NCBI GenBank assembly: GCA_017557635.1 | Contig: JAFYYH010000018.1 | Location: 58,907-122,906, forward strand | Length of the DNA stretch: 64,000 nucleotides | Direction: 5' to 3' | Source: Bacteroidaceae bacterium | GTDB lineage: Bacteria; Bacteroidota; Bacteroidia; Bacteroidales; Bacteroidaceae | Notes under the pieces: generated by a model | The model's database searches: none | What the model was told of the DNA's origin: nothing | Seen by the model: the letters and a program-made list of their open reading frames with translations, nothing else | Position numbers and translations under genes: made by a program | Shown: one piece after another, positions 18,181 through 26,553 of the stretch | Position numbering within the stretch: the stretch's first letter is position 1 | Layout of the letters: every line of letters begins with the position of its first letter

Positions 18181-18929
18181 ACGCACTGATTCTTGCCGCC
18201 GGACTGGGCACACGCCTTGGGGAGTTCACCGCTGACCGCCCCAAAGCACTTGTTGAGGTTCAGGGCCGCACCATGCTGGAGCACCAGTTGCGTCACCTGG
18301 CATCGGCCGGATTTGACCGTTTTGTAATCAATATCCACCACTTTGCAGGAAAGGTTGAACAGTACTTAAAAGACAATAACAACTTTGGTCTTGACATAAC
18401 CCTGTCCGACGAGAGCAATCTGTTGCTGGACACCGGCGGCGGAATCCGCCAGGCCATGCACCTGCTTAAGGATGACTCACCCCTGCTGGTCCACAACGTA
18501 GACATATTCTCAAACACAGACCTTAATAGTCTTTACCGGACCCATATAAAAAGCGGTGCCGATGCAACCCTGCTGACCGCCCGCCGCAGCACTTCCCGAT
18601 ACCTTTATTTTAATAATAGGGGCGCACTTTGCGGATGGAGCAATGAAAAGACGGGCGAGGTCCGTTCACCCTTATCCGACTTTGACAAGACAAAGTACAC
18701 TCCCTATGCATTCCAGGGAATACACGTAATATCAAAGAGTGTGCTGCCTCTGCTGGATGCCATACCGGAGCAGAGATTCGGCATAACCGATTTCTATGTA
18801 AGCAATGCGGGTAACCTGAATCTGCAGATGGTGGAGTGTGATCCGTCACAGTGGGTCGATGCCGGCAAACCCGAAACGCTTGACACTGCCGCACAGATTG
18901 TAAAGAGTATCTATGAACATACTGCTTGA
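18177..18929 (+). CDS. murU: MurU-like N-acetylmuramate-1-phosphate uridylyltransferase
   Basis: A 250-residue nucleotidyltransferase with LILAAGLGTRL at residues 4-14, RPKALVEVQG, the GGGI segment near residue 84 and HNVDIFSN near residue 107. In the AmgK-MurU pathway of Pseudomonas and several Bacteroidota, MurU converts MurNAc-1-phosphate to UDP-MurNAc, bypassing de novo (fosfomycin-sensitive) synthesis. The 4-base overlap with the AmgK-type kinase supports that role over a generic sugar-phosphate nucleotidyltransferase. Its end overlaps the AlkD-like gene by 17 bases. Confidence 0.82.
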   Translation: MNALILAAGLGTRLGEFTADRPKALVEVQGRTMLEHQLRHLASAGFDRFVINIHHFAGKVEQYLKDNNNFGLDITLSDESNLLLDTGGGIRQAMHLLKDDSPLLVHNVDIFSNTDLNSLYRTHIKSGADATLLTARRSTSRYLYFNNRGALCGWSNEKTGEVRSPLSDFDKTKYTPYAFQGIHVISKSVLPLLDAIPEQRFGITDFYVSNAGNLNLQMVECDPSQWVDAGKPETLDTAAQIVKSIYEHTA

Positions 18930-19617
18930 CCAGATTATGCAGCATGCTGACCCCTCTCAGGTAGAGGGTCTGATACGCTTTTTCAAGACCGGTCCCGGCC
19001 AGTACGGTTACGGTGACAAGTTCCTGGGCATAAAGGTGCCCGTTACCCGCGGCGTGGTAAAGGAGTGCTGGCAGAAGGTCAACTTTGACAATCTTGAGGA
19101 GTGCGTAACCAGCCAGTACCATGAGGTACGCCTGGCCGCCCTATTAACCCTTATAGAGATATTCAGCCACGCAAAGAAGAATCCCGGACTGCAGAAACAA
19201 TGCGTTGATTTCTACCTCTCACACACCGACCGCATCAACAACTGGGATCTGGTTGACCTGTCATGCTATCCCCTGCTTGGCACCTGGCTGCTGGACAAGG
19301 ACCGCACCCTGCTCTATGACCTGGCCCGCAACGGCAAGACCATGTGGGAGCAGCGCATCGGTATGGTAAGCACCATGCAGTTCATCCGTCACGGAGAGAC
19401 GGCCGATACATACGCGATCGCGGATATACTCATCGGCCACAAGCATGACCTTATACATAAAGCGGTGGGCTGGCTGCTGCGTGAGGCCGGCAAGCGTGAT
19501 ACGGATAAACTGAAAGCATGGCTGGAGCCGCGCTGTCACGCAATGCCCCGCACCATGCTCAGATATGCTATTGAAAAACTTCCGGAAACAGACCGCCGTT
19601 ATTTCATGGCGCTGTAA
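18913..19617 (+). CDS. DNA alkylation repair protein (AlkD-like HEAT-repeat family)
   Basis: A 234-residue all-helical protein. It has the N-terminal YGYGDKFLGIKVPVTR segment and NNWDLVDLSCYPLLG near residue 108, both features of the AlkC/AlkD-like DNA alkylation repair family. Family members such as AlkD excise positively charged alkylated bases using Trp and Asp residues in that central region. It overlaps murU by 17 bases, so it is co-transcribed with the recycling genes without an obvious functional link. Its 3' end overlaps the convergent M49-like gene by 19 bases. Confidence 0.85.
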   Translation: MNILLDQIMQHADPSQVEGLIRFFKTGPGQYGYGDKFLGIKVPVTRGVVKECWQKVNFDNLEECVTSQYHEVRLAALLTLIEIFSHAKKNPGLQKQCVDFYLSHTDRINNWDLVDLSCYPLLGTWLLDKDRTLLYDLARNGKTMWEQRIGMVSTMQFIRHGETADTYAIADILIGHKHDLIHKAVGWLLREAGKRDTDKLKAWLEPRCHAMPRTMLRYAIEKLPETDRRYFMAL

Positions 19618-21209
19618 CTGAAACGGATATCTACCGGAATATTCTCCAGACTCAGATTTCGACGGTCAGCGTCATAATCGGCGCTGCGCTTTGAGTACTT
19701 CTTCTCGAACTCGTCGGCAAATGCCTTGTCGCCGGTAGCCTGTGTCTTGAGTACAAGAGCTGTCAGGTCAGACAGAGCCTGCTCCATCTTGGCGGTGTTG
19801 ATTGAGTACTGTCCCGATGCCTTGCGCTCGAATGCGCCCTGCTCGCTCAGGTAGTTGTAAATGATGATGCTGGCGCGGCCAAGTGAAGAGCCTTCACCGA
19901 AACGTTCCGAGCGGGCCAGTGATACAAAGAATGTAACCAATGCATCATCCTTGGTGAACAGGTGACGGATGTCATAGTGGTTCTGGAGTTTGCAAACCAG
20001 CAGCATTCCGGCGGCATTGGCCTTGACCTCCTCAAAGGTGGGAGCAGCACTGCCCAGCGCATCCTCTACACTGCCCTTTCCGTTTACGGTCTCCTTTACG
20101 CCCAGTCCGTGGGCAACCTCGCGGAAGACGATGTTCCAGAAGAAGGCATCCTGTGAGAGGTGTTCCATGTCATCAGCCTCAAGCAGAACCTCACCGGTAG
20201 GATTAATGATGTGGTTATACTTGGCTTTGATGATGTTCTCAAGCAGGATGGTGCGTGTTCCGCGGTCACGCTGAACGTCATTGTCAAACGGGAGGTTCAG
20301 GGCGATTACCTTAATGCCTGCGTTGGCCTTGCCTGCGTAGTAGATGGCGTCGCATGAGAAGATGTTGGAGCCGGCGCCGGGCTGGAAGGTCTTGTAAGCT
20401 GAGTCACCGGGCAGATCCTGCTGGAACTCGCCGATGCGTGATACATACTGCATCAGCTCGTTGGTGCGGGCCTCATTCTTAAGCAGGACGAATGCCTCAT
20501 AAGAGCGCTTGATACCCAGCAGCTGGTCATCGGCCGCCTCATTGGGACCTACCACCAGGTCCATCTTGCTGTCATCCATGTCCAGCCATGCCATTGCACT
20601 CTCGTAGTAGTTGTCGGAGCGCAGGGCATCGGCCTTGGCCAACAGGTACTTCTTTACGCTGGGCTTGATGGTGATGTCAGCGGCGGCGGTCAGGTAGTTG
20701 GCGATCTTGTCCAGATGATCCTTGTATTCATCATGGTACCATACAGTCTCAAGCGAACCGTCAGCGGCACGACGGATGAGAGTGTACGGATTGTTCTTGT
20801 CGGGGTTGTCCCATGCGTTGAATTCATCCAGGGTCATATCGAAGGGATAGAACCTTGCACCGGGGCGACGGTCAAGATAATCCTCTACGAATGATTTTCC
20901 TGAGAGGCGGTCCCATGGACCGTAGTTGATCTCTGCGTAAGTTTTCTGCACGGGATCCGTGATGTCCTTAAAGAGTTCCTGTTTGTCACCAAAGTACTGT
21001 TCCCAGTAGATGGCGTCAATTTCATCGGCGATGAAACGGTAGAGGTTGAGCACCTCCTTTCCGTTGTCAGAGATTCCGCTCAAGTCAGGTGCAGGTATTT
21101 CAACGACTGCATAGTCGGCCACCCTGCGGCTGAACGGAGATTTACTTGTCTGATTGCATGATGCCGCACTCAGAAGCGCTACGGCGGCAAGAATAAATGT
21201 CTTTTTCAT
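19599..21209 (-). CDS. M49-like metallopeptidase lipoprotein with degenerate zinc site
   Basis: A 536-residue lipoprotein (lipobox SAASC, Cys near 19) resembling the short Bacteroidota relatives of dipeptidyl peptidase III (M49), sometimes labelled Zn-dependent hydrolase. In the relatives I recall, the zinc motif reads HEVAHGLG followed by an SALEEGKAD-type segment. Here it reads REVAHGLG (Arg 363, Glu 364, His 367), and the second segment reads PTFEEVKAN. The first zinc His is therefore Arg (CGC, one base from CAC) and the trailing Asp is Asn. It may be catalytically inactive. The reading frame is intact over its full length, arguing against a recent pseudogene. It overlaps the AlkD-like gene end by 19 bases and lies 20 bases upstream of the DASS transporter gene. 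Confidence 0.75.
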   Translation of the reverse strand: MKKTFILAAVALLSAASCNQTSKSPFSRRVADYAVVEIPAPDLSGISDNGKEVLNLYRFIADEIDAIYWEQYFGDKQELFKDITDPVQKTYAEINYGPWDRLSGKSFVEDYLDRRPGARFYPFDMTLDEFNAWDNPDKNNPYTLIRRAADGSLETVWYHDEYKDHLDKIANYLTAAADITIKPSVKKYLLAKADALRSDNYYESAMAWLDMDDSKMDLVVGPNEAADDQLLGIKRSYEAFVLLKNEARTNELMQYVSRIGEFQQDLPGDSAYKTFQPGAGSNIFSCDAIYYAGKANAGIKVIALNLPFDNDVQRDRGTRTILLENIIKAKYNHIINPTGEVLLEADDMEHLSQDAFFWNIVFREVAHGLGVKETVNGKGSVEDALGSAAPTFEEVKANAAGMLLVCKLQNHYDIRHLFTKDDALVTFFVSLARSERFGEGSSLGRASIIIYNYLSEQGAFERKASGQYSINTAKMEQALSDLTALVLKTQATGDKAFADEFEKKYSKRSADYDADRRNLSLENIPVDIRFSYSAMK

Positions 21210-21229
21210 ATCCTGAATTTAGAGATAAG

Positions 21230-22753
21230 TCATAACAATCCCCATTTCCCTACAAAGACAAGTACCGTGTATCCGAGCAAAAGGCCTACAGCACCCATTA
21301 TGATTCCAACCTTTGCCATGTCTTTCTGCTCTATGAAACCGGTTGAATGTGCGAGCGCATTCGGGGGTGTAGAGATGGGCAGAATCATGGAGAGTGACGA
21401 TCCCAGTGCCACGCCTGCAAGAAGTGTGGTCACACCGCCGTAAGGCTCCAGATTCTGTGCGGCAGACATTCCTGCCAGTGCAAGTATCGGAATGAGAAGG
21501 TTGGCCGTAGCCGTATGTGAAATGAAATTGGCAAGTGCATAGCAGATAAGACCTGAGCCGATGATCATGAGCACGGGAGGCCACTCATTGAACGGGATGG
21601 ACTCCACAAGATGCTTGGCCAGACCTGAATCCTGGAGTGCCAGACCCAGGGCGAAACCGCCGGCAACCATCCAGAGGATGCACCAGTTGATCTCCGCAAG
21701 GTCATATTTGGTGATGATTCTGGTCACGCAGAATACGCCTACCGGCAGCATGGCAACCACATTGGCATCGACATGAGTCCATTTGTCACTCATCCAGAGC
21801 AGCACGGTCAGGGCGAATGTCACATAGACGGTAATCTCCTGCCAGGGTTTGAGAACTCGTGTGGGGTTCTCCTCAATCTTGAGTTCAATACGTTTCTGGG
21901 TGAATGGGAACATGATTCTGATTACCAGCCATGAGATCACCAGCAGCACCAGGGTAAGAGGCAGCATGACCATCATCCAATCACCGAAGCCGATGTTCAT
22001 GCCCATGCCGGCAGGGTCATTGAGGAACCTGATGGCAATGGCGTTTGGAGGTGTGCCTATGGGAGTTGCTATACCTCCCAGGTTGGCTCCCACCGGGATA
22101 GCCAGTGCAAGAGCAAGCCTACCCTTTCCGTTAGAGGGAAGTGACTTTATGACGGGAGTCAGGAATGTAAGCATCATGGCCGCAGTTGCGGTATTGGACA
22201 GGAACATTGAGAAGAAGCCTGTCACCAGGATGAATCCCAGCAGTACGTTCTCTGACTTGGTGCCAAATGGAACCAGCAGTACCTTGGCCAGTTTTATGTC
22301 AAGTCCCGCCTTGGTGGCTGCAAAGGCCAGCATGAATCCGCCTATGAAGAGCATTATCACGGGATCCGCAAAGCAGGCCATGATTTTCTTGCTTGACATG
22401 AGCGTTCCAAAGAGAGGGTTTTCATCGGCATGAAGCCTGAACAGACACAGGCTGTTGTCACTTGCCGTAAAGAGCAGCACGACAATGATGGCCACCGAGG
22501 TAGCCCATGACGGGATTCCCTCGGTGATCCACATTATGGTAGCAAAACAGAACAGAGCTATGACACGCTGTTCTATCACTGTCAGGTTATCGATTCCGAA
22601 TACAGATGAAGGCAAATTCCACACTACCAATCCAACGATCACACCCAAAAGAACCTTCATTGCTCTACGAGACAAGGGCATTGAGGCTTTTTTCAGTGCT
22701 TTCTGCTTATCCTTCTCCTGCACAAGTTCCGAACCCAAGAATGTTTTCTGCAT
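21230..22753 (-). CDS. DASS-family (SLC13) sodium/dicarboxylate transporter, copy 1
   Basis: From the ATG at 22753 the protein has about 507 residues and roughly 11-12 transmembrane segments. The two sodium/substrate signature loops of the divalent anion:sodium symporter family appear as SNTATAAMML and SHTATANLLIP. The IATPIGTPPNAIA loop of the first half is mirrored by ISTPPNALA in the second. Family members import C4-dicarboxylates, citrate or sulfate. An in-frame GTG at 22780 is less likely, because the ATG is nearer the usual family start. It is read away from the LysR gene on the same strand. A paralogue lies on the other side of LysR. Confidence 0.9.
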   Translation of the reverse strand: MQKTFLGSELVQEKDKQKALKKASMPLSRRAMKVLLGVIVGLVVWNLPSSVFGIDNLTVIEQRVIALFCFATIMWITEGIPSWATSVAIIVVLLFTASDNSLCLFRLHADENPLFGTLMSSKKIMACFADPVIMLFIGGFMLAFAATKAGLDIKLAKVLLVPFGTKSENVLLGFILVTGFFSMFLSNTATAAMMLTFLTPVIKSLPSNGKGRLALALAIPVGANLGGIATPIGTPPNAIAIRFLNDPAGMGMNIGFGDWMMVMLPLTLVLLVISWLVIRIMFPFTQKRIELKIEENPTRVLKPWQEITVYVTFALTVLLWMSDKWTHVDANVVAMLPVGVFCVTRIITKYDLAEINWCILWMVAGGFALGLALQDSGLAKHLVESIPFNEWPPVLMIIGSGLICYALANFISHTATANLLIPILALAGMSAAQNLEPYGGVTTLLAGVALGSSLSMILPISTPPNALAHSTGFIEQKDMAKVGIIMGAVGLLLGYTVLVFVGKWGLL

Positions 22754-22813
22754 ACCACTTATTATCAACCAATTAAACACTTTTTCGCTGAGACAACCCA
22801 GCTAAAACCGCGG

Positions 22814-22821
22814 CGAAGGTA
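22814..22821 (-). promoter_or_regulatory. Possible promoter (-7 box) of DASS copy 1
   Basis: Minus-strand TACCTTCG differs by one base from TAnnTTTG. The same TTCG variant occurs before other genes in the window. The leader would be about 55 bases. No clear -33 box is seen. Confidence 0.35.
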
Positions 22822-22840
22822 TACAGAAAGGCGATTCGTT

Positions 22841-22917
22841 TTTATCGTTGAAATTGGTTTGTTTCTATAGAATTGTTTGATAAAAACGATAAATCCGGAT
22901 ATATTCGGAACGAATAT
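22841..22917. promoter_or_regulatory. Candidate LysR-type operator sites before DASS copy 1
   Basis: TTTATCGTT (22841-22849) and its inverse AACGATAAA (22885-22893) flank a 35-base gap. A perfect 7-base palindrome ATATTCG-GAA-CGAATAT lies at 22901-22917. TTTATCGTT recurs at 23874-23882 in the LysR/DASS copy 2 divergent region. Sharing a motif between the two transporter promoters suggests common control by the LysR protein between them. Confidence 0.45.
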
Positions 22918-22940
22918 AGCCCCGACTTAAAAAATGCAAA

Positions 22941-23840
22941 TCAGAGAATCCTGAGGTTTCGGTTGGATGAGTTGCGCTGCATCAGCATCTCCACGAACTT
23001 CTGTGCGGCCATCTTGTGGTATGAGCCCTTCAGGTAGTGGTAGCAACCGTCCATACGTCCGTCCGGATGGGTTATGGGAACTGCCTCAAGACCGGGAAAA
23101 TCGTGTATTGATTCTTCGGACAGCATGGTCATGAGCGAGCTGTTGCTTACCAGGTCCAGAAGCGAACGTACGCTATTGATTTCCAAACGGATATCAAGGT
23201 CAACATCCTCAGTGTAAAGTATAGATTCAAGCGTGTCTCTTGCCTGCAGTCCCTTGGACGGAAGAGCAAGCGGGAAACGGGAAAGATCCTGTACGCTGAC
23301 CTCCTTGCCCAAGCCCTTGAGTGTACCCTTTCGGCCTATCAGGCAGAGGCGACTTTGGAAAAGCATGTGTGACTCTATTCTATCCTCACCGATAGGCGAT
23401 TTGTAGGTAAGAGCCAGATCCAGTTCACGGTCCAGAAGTTTCTGACGCAGTTCCTCCTTTGAGGTGATGATGATATTCAGTTTTATGTGCGGAAATTCTC
23501 GGTAGAAATCCAATACGGTCTGTTTCAGAAGAAGGCTGAATGCATATGTGGAGCCCACGCTCAGTGTTCCCACATGAAGATTGACCACATCGCGGATACG
23601 GTCCCTTCCGGCTCTTGCATCCTCAAGAACCTGTACTGCGCATGGAAAGAACTGCTCACCGTAGTCACTCAGGATCACATGGCGGGTGTCACGTGTAAGC
23701 AACTCTACACCAAGTTCTTCCTCAAGTTTGCGGATCTGCTGGGAGATGGTACTCTGAGTAATGAAAAGAGTCTTTGAAGCAAGGGAGTAGCTCTTGAGTC
23801 TGGCTACCTCCACAAAGTATTTCAACTGCCTTAATTCCAT
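22941..23840 (-). CDS. LysR-family transcriptional regulator
   Basis: The start at 23840 (MELRQLKYFVEVARLKSYS) fits the family better than the ATG 7 codons upstream. The product has 299 residues. Its N-terminal winged helix-turn-helix is classic (SLASKTLFITQSTISQQIRKLEEELG). A periplasmic-binding-like effector domain follows from about residue 90, with LALTYKSPIGED near the domain hinge. It lies between two DASS transporter genes and is divergent from the second, a common arrangement for a LysR activator of its neighbour. The effector is probably a dicarboxylate (inference). Confidence 0.92.
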   Translation of the reverse strand: MELRQLKYFVEVARLKSYSLASKTLFITQSTISQQIRKLEEELGVELLTRDTRHVILSDYGEQFFPCAVQVLEDARAGRDRIRDVVNLHVGTLSVGSTYAFSLLLKQTVLDFYREFPHIKLNIIITSKEELRQKLLDRELDLALTYKSPIGEDRIESHMLFQSRLCLIGRKGTLKGLGKEVSVQDLSRFPLALPSKGLQARDTLESILYTEDVDLDIRLEINSVRSLLDLVSNSSLMTMLSEESIHDFPGLEAVPITHPDGRMDGCYHYLKGSYHKMAAQKFVEMLMQRNSSNRNLRIL

Positions 23841-23860
23841 AGTTGACCGGTTTAACTGCA

Positions 23861-23868
23861 CAAAGTTA
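23861..23868 (-). promoter_or_regulatory. Promoter (-7 box) of the lysR gene
   Basis: Minus-strand TAACTTTG matches TAnnTTTG exactly, about 20 bases before the ATG. The T-N11-A dyad TCGTTAATTACGA at 23878-23890 lies just upstream, a good position for autoregulation. Confidence 0.6.
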
Positions 23869-23945
23869 CTCCATTTATCGTTAATTACGAATAATCATAT
23901 TGAAAATAACATTAAGTACCGATTAAATAAGGTACACGTAATGAG

Positions 23946-23953
23946 TAATTTTG
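23946..23953 (+). promoter_or_regulatory. Promoter (-7 box) of the DASS copy 2 - porin operon
   Basis: TAATTTTG matches the -7 consensus 34 bases before the ATG at 23988. The TTTATCGTT/T-N11-A region at 23874-23890 lies about 60 bases upstream, as expected for LysR activation. Confidence 0.55.
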
Positions 23954-23987
23954 CACGCTCTATAAAAAATACAAACGATTCTATAAT

Positions 23988-25442
23988 ATGAGTGACAAGA
24001 AACTTAATGTCAAAATGTGCGTCCTCCTGCCCATAGTTCTGGCAGTGACCCTTTTCCTCTGGCTCGTGCCTGTAGATTTTTACGGTATCGAAGCTCTTAC
24101 AGTAGTCCAGCAGCGTGTAATTGCGCTGTTCGTATTCGCCGCACTGATGTGGATGTTCGAGATCATCCCCAACTGGACCACATCACTGTTGCTGATCGTA
24201 CTCACACTGCTTACCATATCCGACAAGGGTATCGGATTCCTGTGTGATCCCAAGTACGGCACACTGGTAGGATACAAGAGTCTGATGGCTTCATTCGCCG
24301 ATCCTGTTGTCATGCTGTTCATGGGCGGTTTCGTCCTGGCTATCATGGCCGAGAAATACGGACTCGACGTCACCCTGGCAAGAATACTCCTCAAGCCTTT
24401 CGGAACCAAGCCTCAGATGGTTCTTCTGGGTTTCCTGGTAGTTATTGCCGTATTCTCAATGTTCATGTCAAACACCGCCACAGCCGCTATGATGCTGGCC
24501 TTCCTGGCACCTGTGCTTCAGGTTCTTCCGTCCGATGACAAGGGCCGTATAGGTCTTTCACTGGCCATTCCCGTGGCAGCCAACATCGGTGGTATCGGCA
24601 CACCTATCGGCACACCTCCCAATGCCACAGCTGTCCGTTTCCTGACAGAAGCCGGTTATGAGGTTACATTCTCCGAGTGGTCAATGAGAATGATTCCCTA
24701 CGTGCTCATCATGATCCTGGTAGCATGGGTTCTGCTTCAGATAATGTTCCCCTTCAAGACCAAGAGACTGGTACTTGACATCCCCGAGAACAAGCGTCCC
24801 GTAGACTGGAAGACATATGTTGTATGGATCACCTTTATCGGCACCATCCTTCTGTGGGCAACCGAGAGCCTCACCGGCATCAACTCCAACGTAGTTGCTC
24901 TTATCCCGCTGGGCGTTCTCACCATGACCGGAATCTTCACCAAGGAAGATATCAAGGAGATCAACTGGACAGTGCTCTGGTTGGTAGCCGGAGGTTTCGC
25001 TCTGGGTACCGCACTGCAGGGTACAGGTCTTGCCAAGACTCTGATCAACGCCATCCCGTTCGGTTCAATGAGCGTGCTTTCAGTGCTCATCATCGCAGGT
25101 CTGGTCTGTTACTTCCTTTCAAACTTCATCAGCAACTCAGCAACTGCCGCCCTGCTTATCCCGATCCTGATCGTGGTTGCCGAGGGTATGGCTGATCCCG
25201 CTGCCACCAACAACGCTTCATTCCTGTCATTCGGCGGTACTCACGCAATGATCTCATTCATCGCCGTCTGCGCATCAATAGCAATGCTGTTCCCCATCTC
25301 CACACCTCCTAATGCCATCGCATCAAGTACAGGTCTGGTAAACACCAAGGATATGGCCAAGGTAGGTATCGTTGTAGGTGCCATAGGATTTACACTGGGA
25401 TTCTTCTGGCTGACCAAGATCTTCCCGTTCGCAACTATTTGA
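23988..25442 (+). CDS. DASS-family (SLC13) sodium/dicarboxylate transporter, copy 2
   Basis: A 484-residue membrane protein of the divalent anion:sodium symporter family, a paralogue of the gene at 21230-22753. The signature loops are SNTATAAMML and SNSATAALLIP, and the two helical-hairpin loops read IGTPIGTPPNATA and ISTPPNAIA. It is divergent from the LysR gene and 27 bases upstream of a PorO/P-type porin. That suggests a matched outer- and inner-membrane uptake route for an organic anion. Confidence 0.92.
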   Translation: MSDKKLNVKMCVLLPIVLAVTLFLWLVPVDFYGIEALTVVQQRVIALFVFAALMWMFEIIPNWTTSLLLIVLTLLTISDKGIGFLCDPKYGTLVGYKSLMASFADPVVMLFMGGFVLAIMAEKYGLDVTLARILLKPFGTKPQMVLLGFLVVIAVFSMFMSNTATAAMMLAFLAPVLQVLPSDDKGRIGLSLAIPVAANIGGIGTPIGTPPNATAVRFLTEAGYEVTFSEWSMRMIPYVLIMILVAWVLLQIMFPFKTKRLVLDIPENKRPVDWKTYVVWITFIGTILLWATESLTGINSNVVALIPLGVLTMTGIFTKEDIKEINWTVLWLVAGGFALGTALQGTGLAKTLINAIPFGSMSVLSVLIIAGLVCYFLSNFISNSATAALLIPILIVVAEGMADPAATNNASFLSFGGTHAMISFIAVCASIAMLFPISTPPNAIASSTGLVNTKDMAKVGIVVGAIGFTLGFFWLTKIFPFATI

Positions 25443-25469
25443 TAAACACATAATTTGAAATAGACCAAA

Positions 25470-26531
25470 ATGAAAAAACTCTTCTTGACAGTTGTTGCTG
25501 CATGCCTTGCCATCGCTCCTGTTATGGCTCAGGAACTGCAGTACGGACGTAATGTATCAGACTTTGCCAGCACTCCCAAATTCGGAGGTTATGTTATCGG
25601 CAAGTACACATATACCGACCAGGCCGGCCAGAACGGCGGCAACGGCTTCAGCCAGCGTCTTATCCGTGCATACGTTGACGGAACCATTCTGAAAGACTTC
25701 AAGTACCGCGTTCAGATTCAGGCCAACAACGCTTCATTCCACATGAAGGACTACTTTGTTGAGTGGACTCATTGGAAAGAGTTCTCAGTAAAGGTTGGTC
25801 AGTACAAGCGCGCCTTCCTGTTTGAGAACCCCTACAACCCCTGGAACGTCGGTTTCGGTGACTATTCACAGATCATCAAGAAGTTCTCAGGCATGGGCGA
25901 CTACTGCGGCGAAGGCAGTTCTACAGGCGGCCGCGACCAGGGTATCCAGATCCAGGGTGACGTACTCCCCATGGGTGACGGAAGCTATCGTCTCATCCAC
26001 TATCAGCTCCAGCTCATGAACGGTCAGGGTATCAATGCAGCCGATGCAAACTCAACCAAGGACGTTATCGGTACTCTGCAGGTTCAGCCTATCAAGGACC
26101 TCTATATCGGCGCATTCGCATGGAAGGGCAACTACACCGCCAGCGGTGTTACAGTTGACCGTAGCCGTTGGGCTCTGGCTGCCAAGTACGAGCACAATGA
26201 CTGGAGCGCACGTGCTGAGTACGTGAACTCAAAGGGTCATAAGATCAGTGAGTACAATGCTTTGGACGGCTCATTCTTTGGTGCCGGTAAGGCCGATGGC
26301 TGGTACGCAGCCGTAGGTGTTCCCTGCACTGACTGGCTCAAGGTTTACGCCAAGTATGACGTTTACCGCGACCAGGCTTCAAAGGAGACCGCACGTACCA
26401 TGTACTGCCTTGCTCCCAACTTTCAGATTCACAAGAATCTCATGCTTCAGCTTCAGTACAACTACGTGAACGACGCCGCCAAATCTTCACATTGGAACGA
26501 GTTCTGGGCTGAGTTCTACTTCAGGTTCTGA
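25470..26531 (+). CDS. PorO/P-type outer membrane porin
   Basis: A 353-residue protein with a clear signal peptide ending at VMAQ and many alternating amphipathic strands ending in aromatic residues (final residue Phe, as usual for outer-membrane barrels). KVGQYKRAFLFENPYNP and the GGRDQGIQIQGD segment resemble the phosphate-selective porin O/P family, which in Bacteroidota is used broadly for anionic solutes. It follows the DASS transporter by 27 bases and precedes the AraC regulator by 22, pointing to one operon for organic-anion entry. Confidence 0.83.
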   Translation: MKKLFLTVVAACLAIAPVMAQELQYGRNVSDFASTPKFGGYVIGKYTYTDQAGQNGGNGFSQRLIRAYVDGTILKDFKYRVQIQANNASFHMKDYFVEWTHWKEFSVKVGQYKRAFLFENPYNPWNVGFGDYSQIIKKFSGMGDYCGEGSSTGGRDQGIQIQGDVLPMGDGSYRLIHYQLQLMNGQGINAADANSTKDVIGTLQVQPIKDLYIGAFAWKGNYTASGVTVDRSRWALAAKYEHNDWSARAEYVNSKGHKISEYNALDGSFFGAGKADGWYAAVGVPCTDWLKVYAKYDVYRDQASKETARTMYCLAPNFQIHKNLMLQLQYNYVNDAAKSSHWNEFWAEFYFRF

Positions 26532-26553
26532 ACCTGAGTCCCAGCCTTCCGAC

